From Vicia villosa (Eukaryota > Streptophyta > Magnoliopsida > Fabales > Fabaceae), in assembly GCF_029867415.1 (NCBI RefSeq), contig NC_081185.1, positions 113,257,466 through 113,321,465 of the forward strand: a stretch of DNA of 64,000 bases, in the 5' to 3' direction. The notes beneath the pieces were generated by a model. The model was not told where the DNA came from. It searched no databases and saw only the letters and a program-made list of their open reading frames with translations. This document shows positions 45,001 through 57,239 of this stretch, piece after piece; the first letter of the stretch is position 1, and every line of letters begins with the position of its first letter. Both the position numbers and the translations under genes were made by a program.

Positions 45001-45849
45001 AACTTGTGGATCAAGATTGAATCAAGAGATCTTGGGCCCATTTGCAAAAAATCCAAATTCTTTCACATTTTTCCCTCCAAAATAGTCCAACTTTGACAAG
45101 GCCTATCTCTCTCATTTTTTGAGGTATGGAAGTGTTCTAAGACTTTTTAAAAACCTTAGAGAGTCCTCTAACCAGTGTCTTTGGTCTCATATCAAAAATA
45201 TTTTCCATGCTCCTTGTGTATCCTTTTGAAAAAAGTGACTTTTTGTTGATTTTTGAAAAGGACCTGTAATCTTTTGGTCCATATCTCTCAAATGAAGCAT
45301 TTTTAGTCTTGGCATGTGAGCGACAAAGTTGTAGAGAATCAAATTTCCTTCAAGATGAGCTTTGGATGGAAAATTTTGGATGTTCCATGTGAAAGTTATG
45401 GCTGGTCAAAGTTCAGTTGACTTTTCCTATAGAAAACCCTAATTTAGAAACTTTTTTGATTTGTTGATTTTTGATCTTTCCTTGATGAACCATGATCAAT
45501 TCTGGATCAAATGGTGAATGATACTTCAATATGAGGATCTTGACAAAAAATCAGGAGTTTTGACTTTACTTTGACCACAGTTGACTTTTAGGTTAACCTA
45601 GTCGACTTTTGTCTTTCTGAACAATTGAGTGACCAATCTTTTGAGATGAGACTTGATATTTGTCATGGAGATGATGTGAGATGTATTGAGCCATATGGGA
45701 TGCCTTGGAGCCATTGATTCACTGATTTTCCTTTGAATAAGCCACACCCTAGTTTCAGAGCCTGGTATAGGAAACTGTGTCTAGGAGCTTTAGGTATTGA
45801 TTTGAATTTGTATAAGAGAAATAGTATGGGCAAATTTTGGGGTATGACA
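42074..45849 (-). repeat. Element C 5' LTR, shared with a remnant element D
   Basis: This 3,776-bp LTR has the same ends as that of B (TGTAATACGG ... GGTATGACA). The left side has C's primer site. The right side is followed at once by GCTGCCCCTG, which reads as a polypurine tract on the minus strand and should occur only next to a 3' LTR. So this LTR is both the 5' LTR of C and apparently the 3' LTR of another element. It has the long hairpin at 42608-42719 and an AT-rich stretch at 43600-43870. A TATA-like CTATAAGTATG lies near 44685 on the minus strand. Confidence 0.85.
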
Positions 45850-45895
45850 GCTGCCCCTGTTCAATTATCTTAAACCTGAAGATGTAGAGTGGGCT
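45850..45895 (-). mobile_element. Element D remnant: polypurine tract and end of a 3' untranslated region
   Basis: About 46 bp that align to the sequence next to the 3' LTR of element A (10729-10774): GCTGCCCCT, then AAT.(G/A)TCTT and (A/T)CCTGAAG-like matches. It ends where unrelated GC-rich sequence with a CCGGCCGGCC palindrome begins. It is short, so the call depends on position as much as on similarity. Confidence 0.6.
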
Positions 45896-47486
45896 ATTCG
45901 CGGCATTAATAAGGCGGCTCCGGCCGGCCTTTGGCCGGCTTGTTACATTTTTGCTTAGTGCCTATGATTTGAATTTTGAATTCGGAAAGTGGCAACTGTT
46001 CACGAAATGCTGCAAAGTGAAACCATGCAATCATTAGTGAACCACGTTGTGTGCCAACAGTCATAACTTTTGAAAATTATATTGTTTCACCAAGGGTCTT
46101 AACCTTATGAAACAATATTATTTTGGCCTATAAAAGCATGATTCCGAATTCAGAATGTCACATCACAGAAACTGAAAATCCTCTAAATAATTCCAAAGCA
46201 CTCTTCGCTGCATTCGAGTTTTCGCCGGTCTTGCGCAAACTCAATAAGGCTGAATTATTCTGGGTATTCCTGCATTGAGACTCTAAGACATTCGAGAGTG
46301 CTTGAAATACTATAAGGAAAGTGTTCCGTACACGATTCAAGCCTGGATCCGTTCAACTTTGAAGCGTTTTCTAACAATAGCAACACGACATCAACAGCGA
46401 CACCTCTATGATCACAACCTTCGATTTACACTGTCGCATCGGCGTAGTGCATCAGAAGCTCCGTTCCTATGTAATTTCCATAATCATCACCATTTCTGAT
46501 TCCACAATATATAAGTGGCCATGTATGTGAGAATTGACTTTTAATTTCTACGATTTCCACAATTTCAAGTTCGATTCTGAAATCTAACCTCTGAAGAGAT
46601 CTCCGGCAATAAATCAAGTCGCACGAAGCCTAAATCTCATATTTGCGTCGATTAGGGACACAGAATGAGAATAGTTATGTGGAACAAGCCAAGAGTTATG
46701 CTAAGATAATTAAAGTCTACTAATTGTATTGTCCTAATAATTAATGAAGACTTCCAAAAGATCAAGATTAGCTAATTCTGTTTTATGGAGGTGTTAATAA
46801 CATTGTTTATGCGTGAGTAAAATATCAGTATTATCAAGGGTGAGCCTCCCTTATGACATTCCACTTCCACGCATTTAACAAATTTAGAAAGCTGCTTTCT
46901 TCGTCCGTACTCACCGGCAACAAAAAAAGGGTGCCACTAACAACATTATTTGATGGATCCTCATTGTTTTATACACTATTTTCATTTTTAATAAAATAGT
47001 ATGATTTTTGTTTTGCCCTGTTCTTGCTACGCCATCCACTTGAAACTTAAAAATGGCCCAGGTAATAACTATATGATAGAAAACAGTGTTATATAACATG
47101 AAACAAAGCATATACGAATGTATACCGTTTTAATTAGGCCGATTCTTTAGATGATTCGGTTCCTATCGAGAGAGGAAGAGGATTTTCCACGCCTTGCAAC
47201 AGGAAAACCCCTATTTCTTGCATAGTACGTGTGTAATGGTAGCCCCTTAGATAACTTATAGTTATAGAGAAGCAAACTATCCTGAGTATTTAATTATTCT
47301 AAGTGATAAATAAATTAACAAATAAAAGTAAGCGTGGAATGAAGCAATGTTTACCGCATGTTTTCATATTCACGATGAATGTAAATAAATAAAGAAACCC
47401 AACACCTGATTTCTTTCATTCGAGGTGTGATGATACATATGCCCAGAATATGCTCAGCGGAAGAAAGAGTAACAGATCAATGCACT
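45896..47486. other. Unresolved stretch, possible old LTR fragment
   Basis: No gene is seen. Near 46073-46122 an inverted repeat pairs ATATTGTTTCA with TGAAACAATAT. It is followed by CTATAAAAGCATG at 46128, which looks like an LTR or gene promoter on the plus strand, and then by sequence without a usable frame. The rest (46700-47480) is AT-rich and unrecognised. Confidence 0.4.
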
Positions 47487-49570
47487 ATCAGTTGTGGAGG
47501 AGGTAGTTGTGGTGGTGCCAGATGTGGAGGTGCACGTATCCGCTATAGAGGTTGTTGTTGAGGAGGCTCCTGTGGAGATTGATGAGGTGTCTCCGGCTTA
47601 TATAGACACCACGACACATGCGTCTACAAAGCCATCAATTCACATTGATCGAGCCTATCCAAGATGACCTGCTGACAGCTCCGTGCTCACAGAATATGCT
47701 GACCATGTCGCATTCCGTATATGACAGTGTGAGGTATATATGTTTTATTTTTTTATTGCAAGTTATTCAATATTGATTATTTTGGCTCAATTGTATATCT
47801 GAAAGTTTATTGATTATTAATCTTACCAGATCAGAGTGGATCGTCACAGTCAGATACGATAAACTTGAAGAATGGAGATGGGGGGTACCTGCAAGATACT
47901 CTGATGCCAAAGTGAGAGAGCAATCAGAGAGAGCAAGCGAAAGGTTTATGAGAGAATGGATGAATACCTGACCCTCTATTAGAAGAGAGTATTTATAACC
48001 CCAACATTGGGCCAAGATTTTCCAATTGGGCCAAATCCAATTGGAGGCCCACGGGCTAGGAAACTGCCAGAACCCCCTGAGTTATGGCTAAGTCAGCGAG
48101 TGATTACGCGTTCTGGATGAGCATGTCGTAGGGTTCGGAGGGAGTTGCCCGAGTCCCTCGCTGTTGGTTTGACCACGTGGTTCTGAGTGGAGTGGACTTA
48201 GTAACGGCTACTAAAAGCGCTATTGAGCCTGGCGGGACTGGGCCTGTTCGGCCTGGAAGAGATGATGGGCCTACTCCGCAATTACGTAGAGTTGGGCCTA
48301 CTCGGCCCAGACTAGAACAATTATTTTTTTAATTTTGTTTCTTACCAGAGCGTCTGACGCTGAAGGTCGCATCTCATGGCTCGAAGTTGAATAACTTCCC
48401 AGAGGGGGGAGATGCTTGAGCAGGTCAGACGTATTGTTACCGACTTCAACCAGCTGGATTTCATCGAGTCTTTACTTACCATGCTCGACGTCTCCCTCCT
48501 ATCATATTTTGTTGAGCGGTGGCACCCTGAAACATCATCCTTTCATCTTCCATGTGGGGAGATAAATATCACATTGGATGATGTTTCATCTTTATTCATA
48601 TTCCTATTGCCGGTACATTCTTCACTGCTCTCCATATTAACCAGGGGACAACGTTGACACAGGTTGTAGAGGATCTAGAGGTTGATGATGGTGTGATTCT
48701 CGAGGAGTTTGCCTTTAACAGAGACTTGCACCTTAGGATGTCTTGACTGAGGGACAGGAAAAAGGAGCTTATGACGACATAGAAGATCTAGATGTTGATG
48801 AGAGTGTGGTGCTCAAGAAGTTTGTCTTTAAGAGAGGCTTGCACCTTAGTATGTCTTGGCTGAGGGACATGTAAAAGGAGCTTGCGGCGACAGAGAGGTA
48901 TTAGGTTGTCACTAAGGCATACACGCTACATCTAATGACATGTACTCTCTTTGCAGACAAGTCTGGTGTTTATATTGATATTTGCTATCTTTGGCTGTTT
49001 AGTAGCCTAGACACTCTAAATTGGGTTTGGAAAATGGCGGCGTTGACTATGCTTTACGCGGCACTTGGAGTTGACTCCTAGTCTAATACCAGACAACTAG
49101 CTGGTTACTTAAGCCTATTACAAGTATACTCATTTATTTTTTATTTTTATGTTGTTAGTTGAGCTTATTTGTTGGATATGTCATATTAATCATTTTTTAT
49201 TTGTTCAGTACTGAATATATGAGTATTTCTCTAGCATTTGTGATAGGAGATTGCAGCAGCGAGTGTTCCACTAGCGAGGAGATGGAAGGGTAGTAGGAGG
49301 TTTGTGGGGTTGTTATGGAGTACAAGAGTAGGCTTGATGTGTTGACAGTAGATGATGTTTTTTGGACACCATACACGGGGCACCGTTCCCATCGCCCATT
49401 TGTCGATGCAACGTTGTATTCAGGACATATGAGGTGGGAGAACCAAGTAGCCGCCTCTAGTTGATTGTTGTTCTTGCATATAACCTCACGGGTTTGGTAA
49501 ACCCGGATGATGAGGTTTTTATCGGATTATCTAGGATAGCAGACATACCTCGTGGGGGGCCAATGTAGAC
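47487..49570 (+). pseudogene. Plant mobile domain (MAIN-like) pseudogene
   Basis: Scattered plus-strand frames match the plant mobile domain (PMD) family. Blocks are LTEYADHVAFRIYDSV (47686-47733), LKVASHGSKLNNF (after 48348), FVERWHPETSSFHLPCGE and INITLDDVSS (48412-48600), CTLFADKSGVYIDICYLWLF (48930-49005), QLAGYLSLLQV (49090-49125) and DVFWTPYTGHR (49350). A possible intron runs from GT 47734 to AG 48348. Frameshifts and stops occur between blocks (for example near 48420, 48745 and 49078), so the gene is dead. PMD proteins are found both as host genes and inside transposons; which this was cannot be told. Confidence 0.75.
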
Positions 49571-49729
49571 ATATTATATTTTGTTTGTATTGTATGTATA
49601 TTTTGTGACACAGACTTGTTATCACCATACTTATTTATTGCATAATATTTTGTGTATTACATGATTCAAAGATGAACACAACATAAAACAGTACAACAAA
49701 CATAAATTAAAAAAATTAAACATGAAAAC

Positions 49730-50066
49730 TTAGGTATTACCAGATGAGCTTGGACGCTTCAACATCTTCATTATGTCGTCAACAGATCTTGTTATCTGCG
49801 CATCCAACTCGATCAGACATTTTGTTATCTTACGGTGAAATGATTTCCACATGGCCTTGACATCTTCGTCGGTCTTCAACTCAATCAGGTTGTATTTCAC
49901 CTTTCCATTACTATCAATCCAATCTTCGTGAAACTCGATCTTTCTTACTGTTCTGTTATCGGTATCAGACACCAACTCATTCAGCTTGTCTGTCAAGTTC
50001 CTGAGAGATGCGGTGTCATCTAGAAGCTTGAATTCAATAGGAGGATTGTTTTCGTTGAAATATACT
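49730..50066 (-). pseudogene. Fragment of a legume transposon-type protein (MULE N-terminal-like)
   Basis: An open minus-strand frame of about 110 codons reads from VYFNENNPPIEFKLL near 50066 through KIEFHEDWIDSNGKV and KTDEDVKAMW to RSVDDIMKMLKRP and a stop at 49730. It is cut by a stop upstream. I recall similar segments at the N terminus of legume Mutator-like proteins, with the pattern ELDA.ITRSVDDI. The assignment is tentative. It lies tail-to-tail with the PMD pseudogene. Confidence 0.45.
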
Positions 50067-51353
50067 TACGTCTAAATCAGAAATTCAGGAAGAGATATTT
50101 TTTGAGATGTCTTTCTCTATAACATATGCCCCTATTTATGCAAGTGAAGATTAATTCTAGACCACACAAATTTGTCAGTGCAATCAGAATCCTCCAACTA
50201 GGTTAATTCTGACATTTCATTTGAAAAAATTGTCCTATTCATACAAAAACATTTCTAAAATAATTCCATATAATATGAAGGGTGCAAGGTATAATTTGAG
50301 AGGTAGCCTTCCACTACCGTCATAATGGTCTTAGGTTTCGTATTTCCTTCTTTGATTACCTTGGTACAAGAACATGAGGCTGCTACGGCCTCACCGTAGT
50401 ACTCACAATCTCCTGAATTACATAGTTTAATAAAACTTAATTAGGAATAATTATGGGGTATCCTACCTCAGTCCAACATATCTCATCTGGTAACAATCAC
50501 AACAACAACAATGAATATTTTATTTTAAAATTAAGTTAATAATATAAATTTGAATAGAGGGAGAAAAGTGAATACATAGAGTCATAGACCATGGGGTAAC
50601 AGAACAAACTCGTGATGGTTTGGAAGAGAAAAGTTGTGATTGAATCACATCCACAAAGTAAGGCCAACTATGGATAAGTGCTTTAGTGACTCGTGAGTGG
50701 AACAGAAAAACTTCAACTCATACAATATACCCTATCACAGTACCACTACCTTTTAAGAAAACAATTCAATTATATAAGGTTCTATGAGGTACTCAAATGC
50801 TAACCATTTATGCTTTTAGAATATAAATAGTAACAAGCAATCACTTATGCCAATTCTATATGTATAGTGAGAGTATCATGATTAGAGAGTGAATTGAATT
50901 GAGTTGAGATTTGAGAGAGGGGTAGCAGTACAAGAATTCTCCACCCGTGAGGAAGTGGGTCGGCAGCAAAAGGGTAGTGGGACTGCTAGCACTCACGAGA
51001 CCTAATACTGTGAAAAGTGACAACTTCCAAAAAGTTAAACTTAAAATAATTGAAATTCTATTATTATGGAATAATCACTTATACCAAGAATGAATATTCA
51101 AAATCAACATGCCTAATTTTTATTATATATATCTTGATATAAACAGTTTATAGGACCACAAATTTGATGGTTGAGTGAGTAGGATTTGAGACTAGGAATG
51201 TTTGTTAAAATATTCCAAGCTCGAATTAGCCAGTTCTAAGCTTATTCAATTGAATATGGTCAGTTCTTAAATGATATCAAATATAGTTAAACTTAGTGGT
51301 TTTTTTTATTATATTATTAGGAAATAGTGGACCTATTGACACTGAACTTCAGT
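50067..51353. other. Intergenic stretch upstream of the polygalacturonase gene
   Basis: About 1.3 kb of AT-rich sequence. I see no gene, repeat or RNA that I can name. The last few hundred bases should contain the promoter of the polygalacturonase gene. Confidence 0.5.
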
Positions 51354-51361
51354 TATAAATA
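51354..51361 (+). promoter_or_regulatory. TATA box of the polygalacturonase gene
   Basis: TATAAATA lies 69 bases before the chosen ATG (51423), with a pyrimidine-rich leader between them. This spacing is normal for a plant gene and supports that ATG over the one at 51536. Confidence 0.65.
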
Positions 51362-51422
51362 CTTATCATAGCTTCACTCTCTACATATACCAAAATCAAA
51401 TTCCAAACTTCTTTCTCTTACA

Positions 51423-53655
51423 ATGAAGTTCTTGTGGAATACTCACATGAGGCTACAAGTAAAACCCTTTATCCTCCTCACCATCTATTACTCCTATAAA
51501 GAATTTCTGCTACATTTTTCTAACCATTTATTTTCATGGCTATATTGATTTTTCAGGTGATTAAATTAGTCTTTGCTCTCTTTGTGGTTATACTTAGAAC
51601 AGCTGAGAGTAGAAAAGTCAAAATTGTGACAGCTTCATTTGAGTACAATGCTATAAATTGTAGAGCACACAGTGCTTCTTTGACAGATTTCGGTGGCGTT
51701 GGAGACGGAGTTACATCGAACACAAAGGCTTTTCAGTCTGCAATTAGTAATCTGAGTCAGTATGGTTCCGAAGGTGGTTCTCAGCTCTATGTTCCGGCCG
51801 GAAAATGGCTCACTGGTAGTTTCAGTCTCACTAGTCACTTTACTCTCTATTTGGACAAAGATGCCGTTCTTCTTGCTTCTCAGGTATCTCATAAATTTCC
51901 ACTCGTTGTAACTAATTAATCAACATAGCCATTGTGATGCTCTCTGTCTCGAAAGATTAATCTCTGCCGTTGCGCGCAGAAAATACAAACTTTTTTCAAG
52001 ATGCAATTACCTAACAAATTTAACCCCTAGAAAAAAAGACTTTATAGAGGGAATCACGTGAGTTACAAATGAGAAAGATATCCAATAATTAAATGAAATG
52101 CAAAGAATGTGTCACAAGTTTCATAACTATTGTTTTATAGATCATAGAGTGGTCCATTACATTTTTTATCTTTTACTATTCTGAGTGTGTCATATTGTGG
52201 CACTTTCATTAGTGCTTCTATTAAGTGCTAACTCTATTTTGTTATTCTGTTAATAAAATAATTTAGGATATAACTGAGTGGCCGGTGCTTGAACCATTAC
52301 CGTCATACGGTCGTGGAAGAGACGCACCAGCAGGAAGATTCACAAGCCTCATATTCGGAACTAACCTCACAGATGTTATCATCACAGGTATGAAGAAAAA
52401 CATATAAAATAAATTATTATTTATGTCGACGTGTCAGTGTTTGTGTCGTGTCTAGTGTCTTTCATAGACTGTGACACTTTCTTTTAACAGGTGAAAATGG
52501 CACCATAGATGGTCAAGGTGCGTTTTGGTGGCAACAGTTTCACCGAAAAAAGTTGAAGTACACACGCCCCTACTTGATCGAACTTATGTTCTCGGACGGC
52601 ATCCAAATCTCAAATCTTACTCTTCTTAATTCTCCATCATGGAACATTCATCCTGTTTACAGCAGGTAAATAACCATAACCACACTTCACTTGTATATTT
52701 CATTGCTTTTAGTTTCTCTTTTACTTTCAAAGCCTATATAATAACAAAATTTTCAATACTATACAGCAATATTATTGTGCAAGGTATTACTATATTTGCT
52801 CCTGTCACTTCTCCTAACACTGATGGTATCAATCCAGGTCAGCATTAGAAAACATTTTATACAAAACATTCAAAAAAGTATTGGATTTGAATGGATTGAT
52901 AAACTTTTTGCTCTTTTTCTGTGTGTTCATGTTTAGATTCTTGCACAAATACAAAAATTGAAGACTGTTACATCGTTTCTGGGGATGACTGTGTTGCTGT
53001 CAAAAGTGGATGGGATGAGTATGGTATAAAATTCGGTTGGCCTACGAAACAACTAGTAATCAGAAGATTAACATGCATTTCACCATTCAGTGCAACCATA
53101 GCCTTAGGAAGTGAAATGTCTGGAGGGATACAAGATGTTAGAGCCGAAGATATTACAGCCATTCAAACAGAATCGGGTGTACGAATCAAAACAGCTGTTG
53201 GTAGAGGAGGATATGTAAAAGACATATATGTGAAGAGATTTAATATGCATACGATGAAATGGGCATTTAAGATGACAGGTGATTACAATTCGCATGCTGA
53301 TACTCACTTTGACCCTAATGCTTTGCCTGAGATCGCAAATATCAACTATAGAGATGTTGTGGCGGAGAATGTTACAATAGCGGCGAAGTTTGAAGGAATT
53401 TCTAATGACCCTTTTAAGGGAATTTGTATTGCTAATGTGACTCTAGGGATGGCTGTTAAGGCCAAGAAAAGGCCATGGACGTGTACTGATATCGAAGGGA
53501 TGACTAGTGGTGTGACGCCTACGCCTTGTGATTTGTTGCCTGATCAAGGGCCAGAGAAAATCGCGGCGTGTGATTTTCCAGAAGAGAGTTTACCTATTGA
53601 TAAGTTGGAGCTTAAGAAGTGTGCTTACAACATGAAATATGTTGAGATGTATTAG
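51423..53655 (+). CDS. Polygalacturonase-like glycoside hydrolase (GH28), six exons
   Basis: Exons are 51423-51458, 51557-51883, 52267-52387, 52491-52665, 52767-52837 and 52937-53655, all with GT/AG borders; together they give 482 codons plus stop. A hydrophobic signal sequence (VIKLVFALFVVIL) begins at residue 13, so the product should enter the secretory pathway and act on pectin in the cell wall. GH28 motifs in order are NTDGINP, SGDDCVAVKSGW, ALGSEMSGG and the RIK element (RIKTAVGRG). The His of the usual GHG motif is replaced (GSE), as I recall for one clade of plant family members. An alternative start is ATG 51536, in frame without the first splice. The gene looks intact and converges on the MAP kinase. 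Confidence 0.92.
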
Positions 53656-53852
53656 TCTATGTAAGTTATGTTTAGGAATGAGCTTTCTCATAAGCATTTC
53701 TCAAACTTGACAAGTGAATGGTGTTTCAAATTATAGTAATCAAACAGTTTTTTTTCTTTTTCTTATTCAATATCACTATAATTTGTCCAAAAGAAGTTAT
53801 AAATAAGGTATCAAGTATTTCATTATCAACATACAATTGTAAATGCTAAATC
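53656..53852. other. Convergent 3' region between two genes
   Basis: Only 197 bp separate the stop of the polygalacturonase gene from the stop of the MAP kinase. Both 3' untranslated regions must lie here or overlap. It is AT-rich and holds AATAAA-like signals (for example CAATAAATAG near 53855 and TTTATTG-like runs). Confidence 0.7.
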
Positions 53853-55645
<1,793 letters not shown>

Positions 55646-56280
55646 ATCTGTTTGGTATGGAAGTTGAGAATCCAAACTAAACCAGAAAATGGCAAGTTGC
55701 AAGGATTTTTAGAGAAAGGAGCTAAATTGGTGAAGTGGGTTGCACTGAATTTAGAAGGTACGTGTTGTTATGAATCTGCTTGGGCAAGGTCTTTGGTTTT
55801 GTATAGGTGGAGAAGGAGAGAGAAAATGTGTATGAGTTTTGACCAAAGAGAGAGAAGGTCAAGGTTTGTTTGTTTGTTTGTTTGTTTGTTAAGCATGTTT
55901 ATGTGACTGTTGAAATTGGATTAAACTGGAAAAGCTAGTGTGAACTCGTGAAGATGTGAAACTTCTTGGACCCTTGTTTTCGACTTCTGTCTCTGATTTG
56001 CGAGTGAGATTCTGGATATTCAATTTTCTATTATTTGGTCTCCCTTGACTTGTGCAAGTCTGGCCTTCTCATTAATGACTTGACTGGCCAACAATTGCCT
56101 TATGTCACCATTTTTTACTTATTTTCAAAATAAATTATCATTTTTTTGAAAAAAAAAACATCTAATATCATTAAAATTTGGTTTGTATATTAAATTTAAG
56201 GTTAAAAATTGCAGAAAAGAAATCTCTTTTCACACTTCCACCTTGTTGATTGTAAGATGTGGCAATAGTTGATTTTTAGC
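55646..56280. other. Upstream region of the MAP kinase with a (TTTG)n microsatellite
   Basis: This holds the 5' leader and promoter of the MAP kinase (minus strand). A TTTG microsatellite lies at 55864-55890. Nothing else is recognised; the plus-strand frame at 55652-55906 is antisense noise. Confidence 0.6.
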
Positions 56281-56579
56281 CATGGAAATAGATTCAATTG
56301 TTTGAGGTATGAATGCAAATGTTGTCTTGATGTTCCTTTGATGACGACATGGACGGATGTGAACACAGGTCGTCGTTTCTACAAATGTGAAATGTATAAG
56401 GTATGTTTTAATTACTACAATGTTTTGATGTTGTTATGTTTTACCTAGTTCACGATATGTCATGTGTTCATCTCCATTCATGTTTTCAGGTTCAAGTTAC
56501 AAAAATTGTAGCCATTTTGTTTGGTTGGATGAGGAGATGAATCCTAGGACAAGAGGAATCATTACTAAAGAATCTAAAT
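56281..56579 (+). pseudogene. GRF-type zinc finger remnant
   Basis: Two blocks fit the GRF zinc finger. The first is YECKCCLDVPLMTTWTDVN followed by TGRRFYKCEMYK, ending at 56400. The second is SSYKNCSHFVWLDEEMNPR, ending at a stop at 56577. The gap (56401-56489) looks like an intron with GT and TTTTCAG borders, but the frames do not join exactly and no good start is seen. GRF fingers bind nucleic acid; small GRF proteins are common near plant transposons. It may be a captured or internal part of the adjacent Mutator-like element. Confidence 0.6.
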
Positions 56580-56708
56580 GAAGAGAATGAAAACTTAATT
56601 CCTACAAAGCAGAAGATGGAGAAATTGAGATTAAATTGAAGATATTAAAGAAGCAATTGAAATTCAACTGGATGATTACCTTCATTATTTTGTTTGCTTT
56701 AGTTGGTT

Positions 56709-57225
56709 CAACATTAATGAAATAGGTTTTAGGTTTTTTTCTGTTCAAATCATGTGCTGGTTAGTTTAAGGTGATTAGGTTTAAGGTTATTATGTTGTAA
56801 CAAGTTATCCACAATATTGTAATACATTTGATTGATGAATGAAGTATGTGTAAGCAATTCAGTTTTTCAACATTAATGAAATAGGTTTTAGGTTTTTTTT
56901 CTGTTCAAATCATGTGCTGGTTAGTTTTAAGGTGATTAGGTTTAAGGTTATTATGTTGTAACAAGTTATCCACAATATTGTAATACATTTGATTGATGAA
57001 TGAAGTATGTGTAAGCAATTCAGTTGTTCAACATTAATGAAATAGGTTTTAGGTTTTTTTTTCTGTTCAAATCATGTGCTGGTTAGTTTTAAGGTGATTA
57101 GGTTTAAGGTTATTATGTTGTAACAAGTTATCCACAATATTGTAATACATTTGATTGATGAATGAAGTATGTGTAAGCAATTCAGTTGTTCATCATTAAT
57201 GAATGAATTCAGTTTGTTATGATAC
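56709..57225. repeat. Three tandem copies of a 160-bp repeat plus a partial fourth
   Basis: Units start at CAACATTAATGAAATAGG (56709, 56868, 57029), periods 159 and 161. A partial unit starts at 57191. Copies differ mainly in the length of a T run (7 to 9). No coding sense is seen. Confidence 0.92.
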
Positions 57226-57239
57226 TGTCAAAAGTCAAT

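Noticed and set aside
47767..48015. Minus-strand 82-codon frame inside the PMD intron-like insert
   Set aside because: No domain, no support from start context or splicing. It is likely chance.
48412..48657. Independent small plus-strand gene
   Set aside because: The sequence is the middle of a PMD protein with further blocks before and after it, so it is a piece of the pseudogene.
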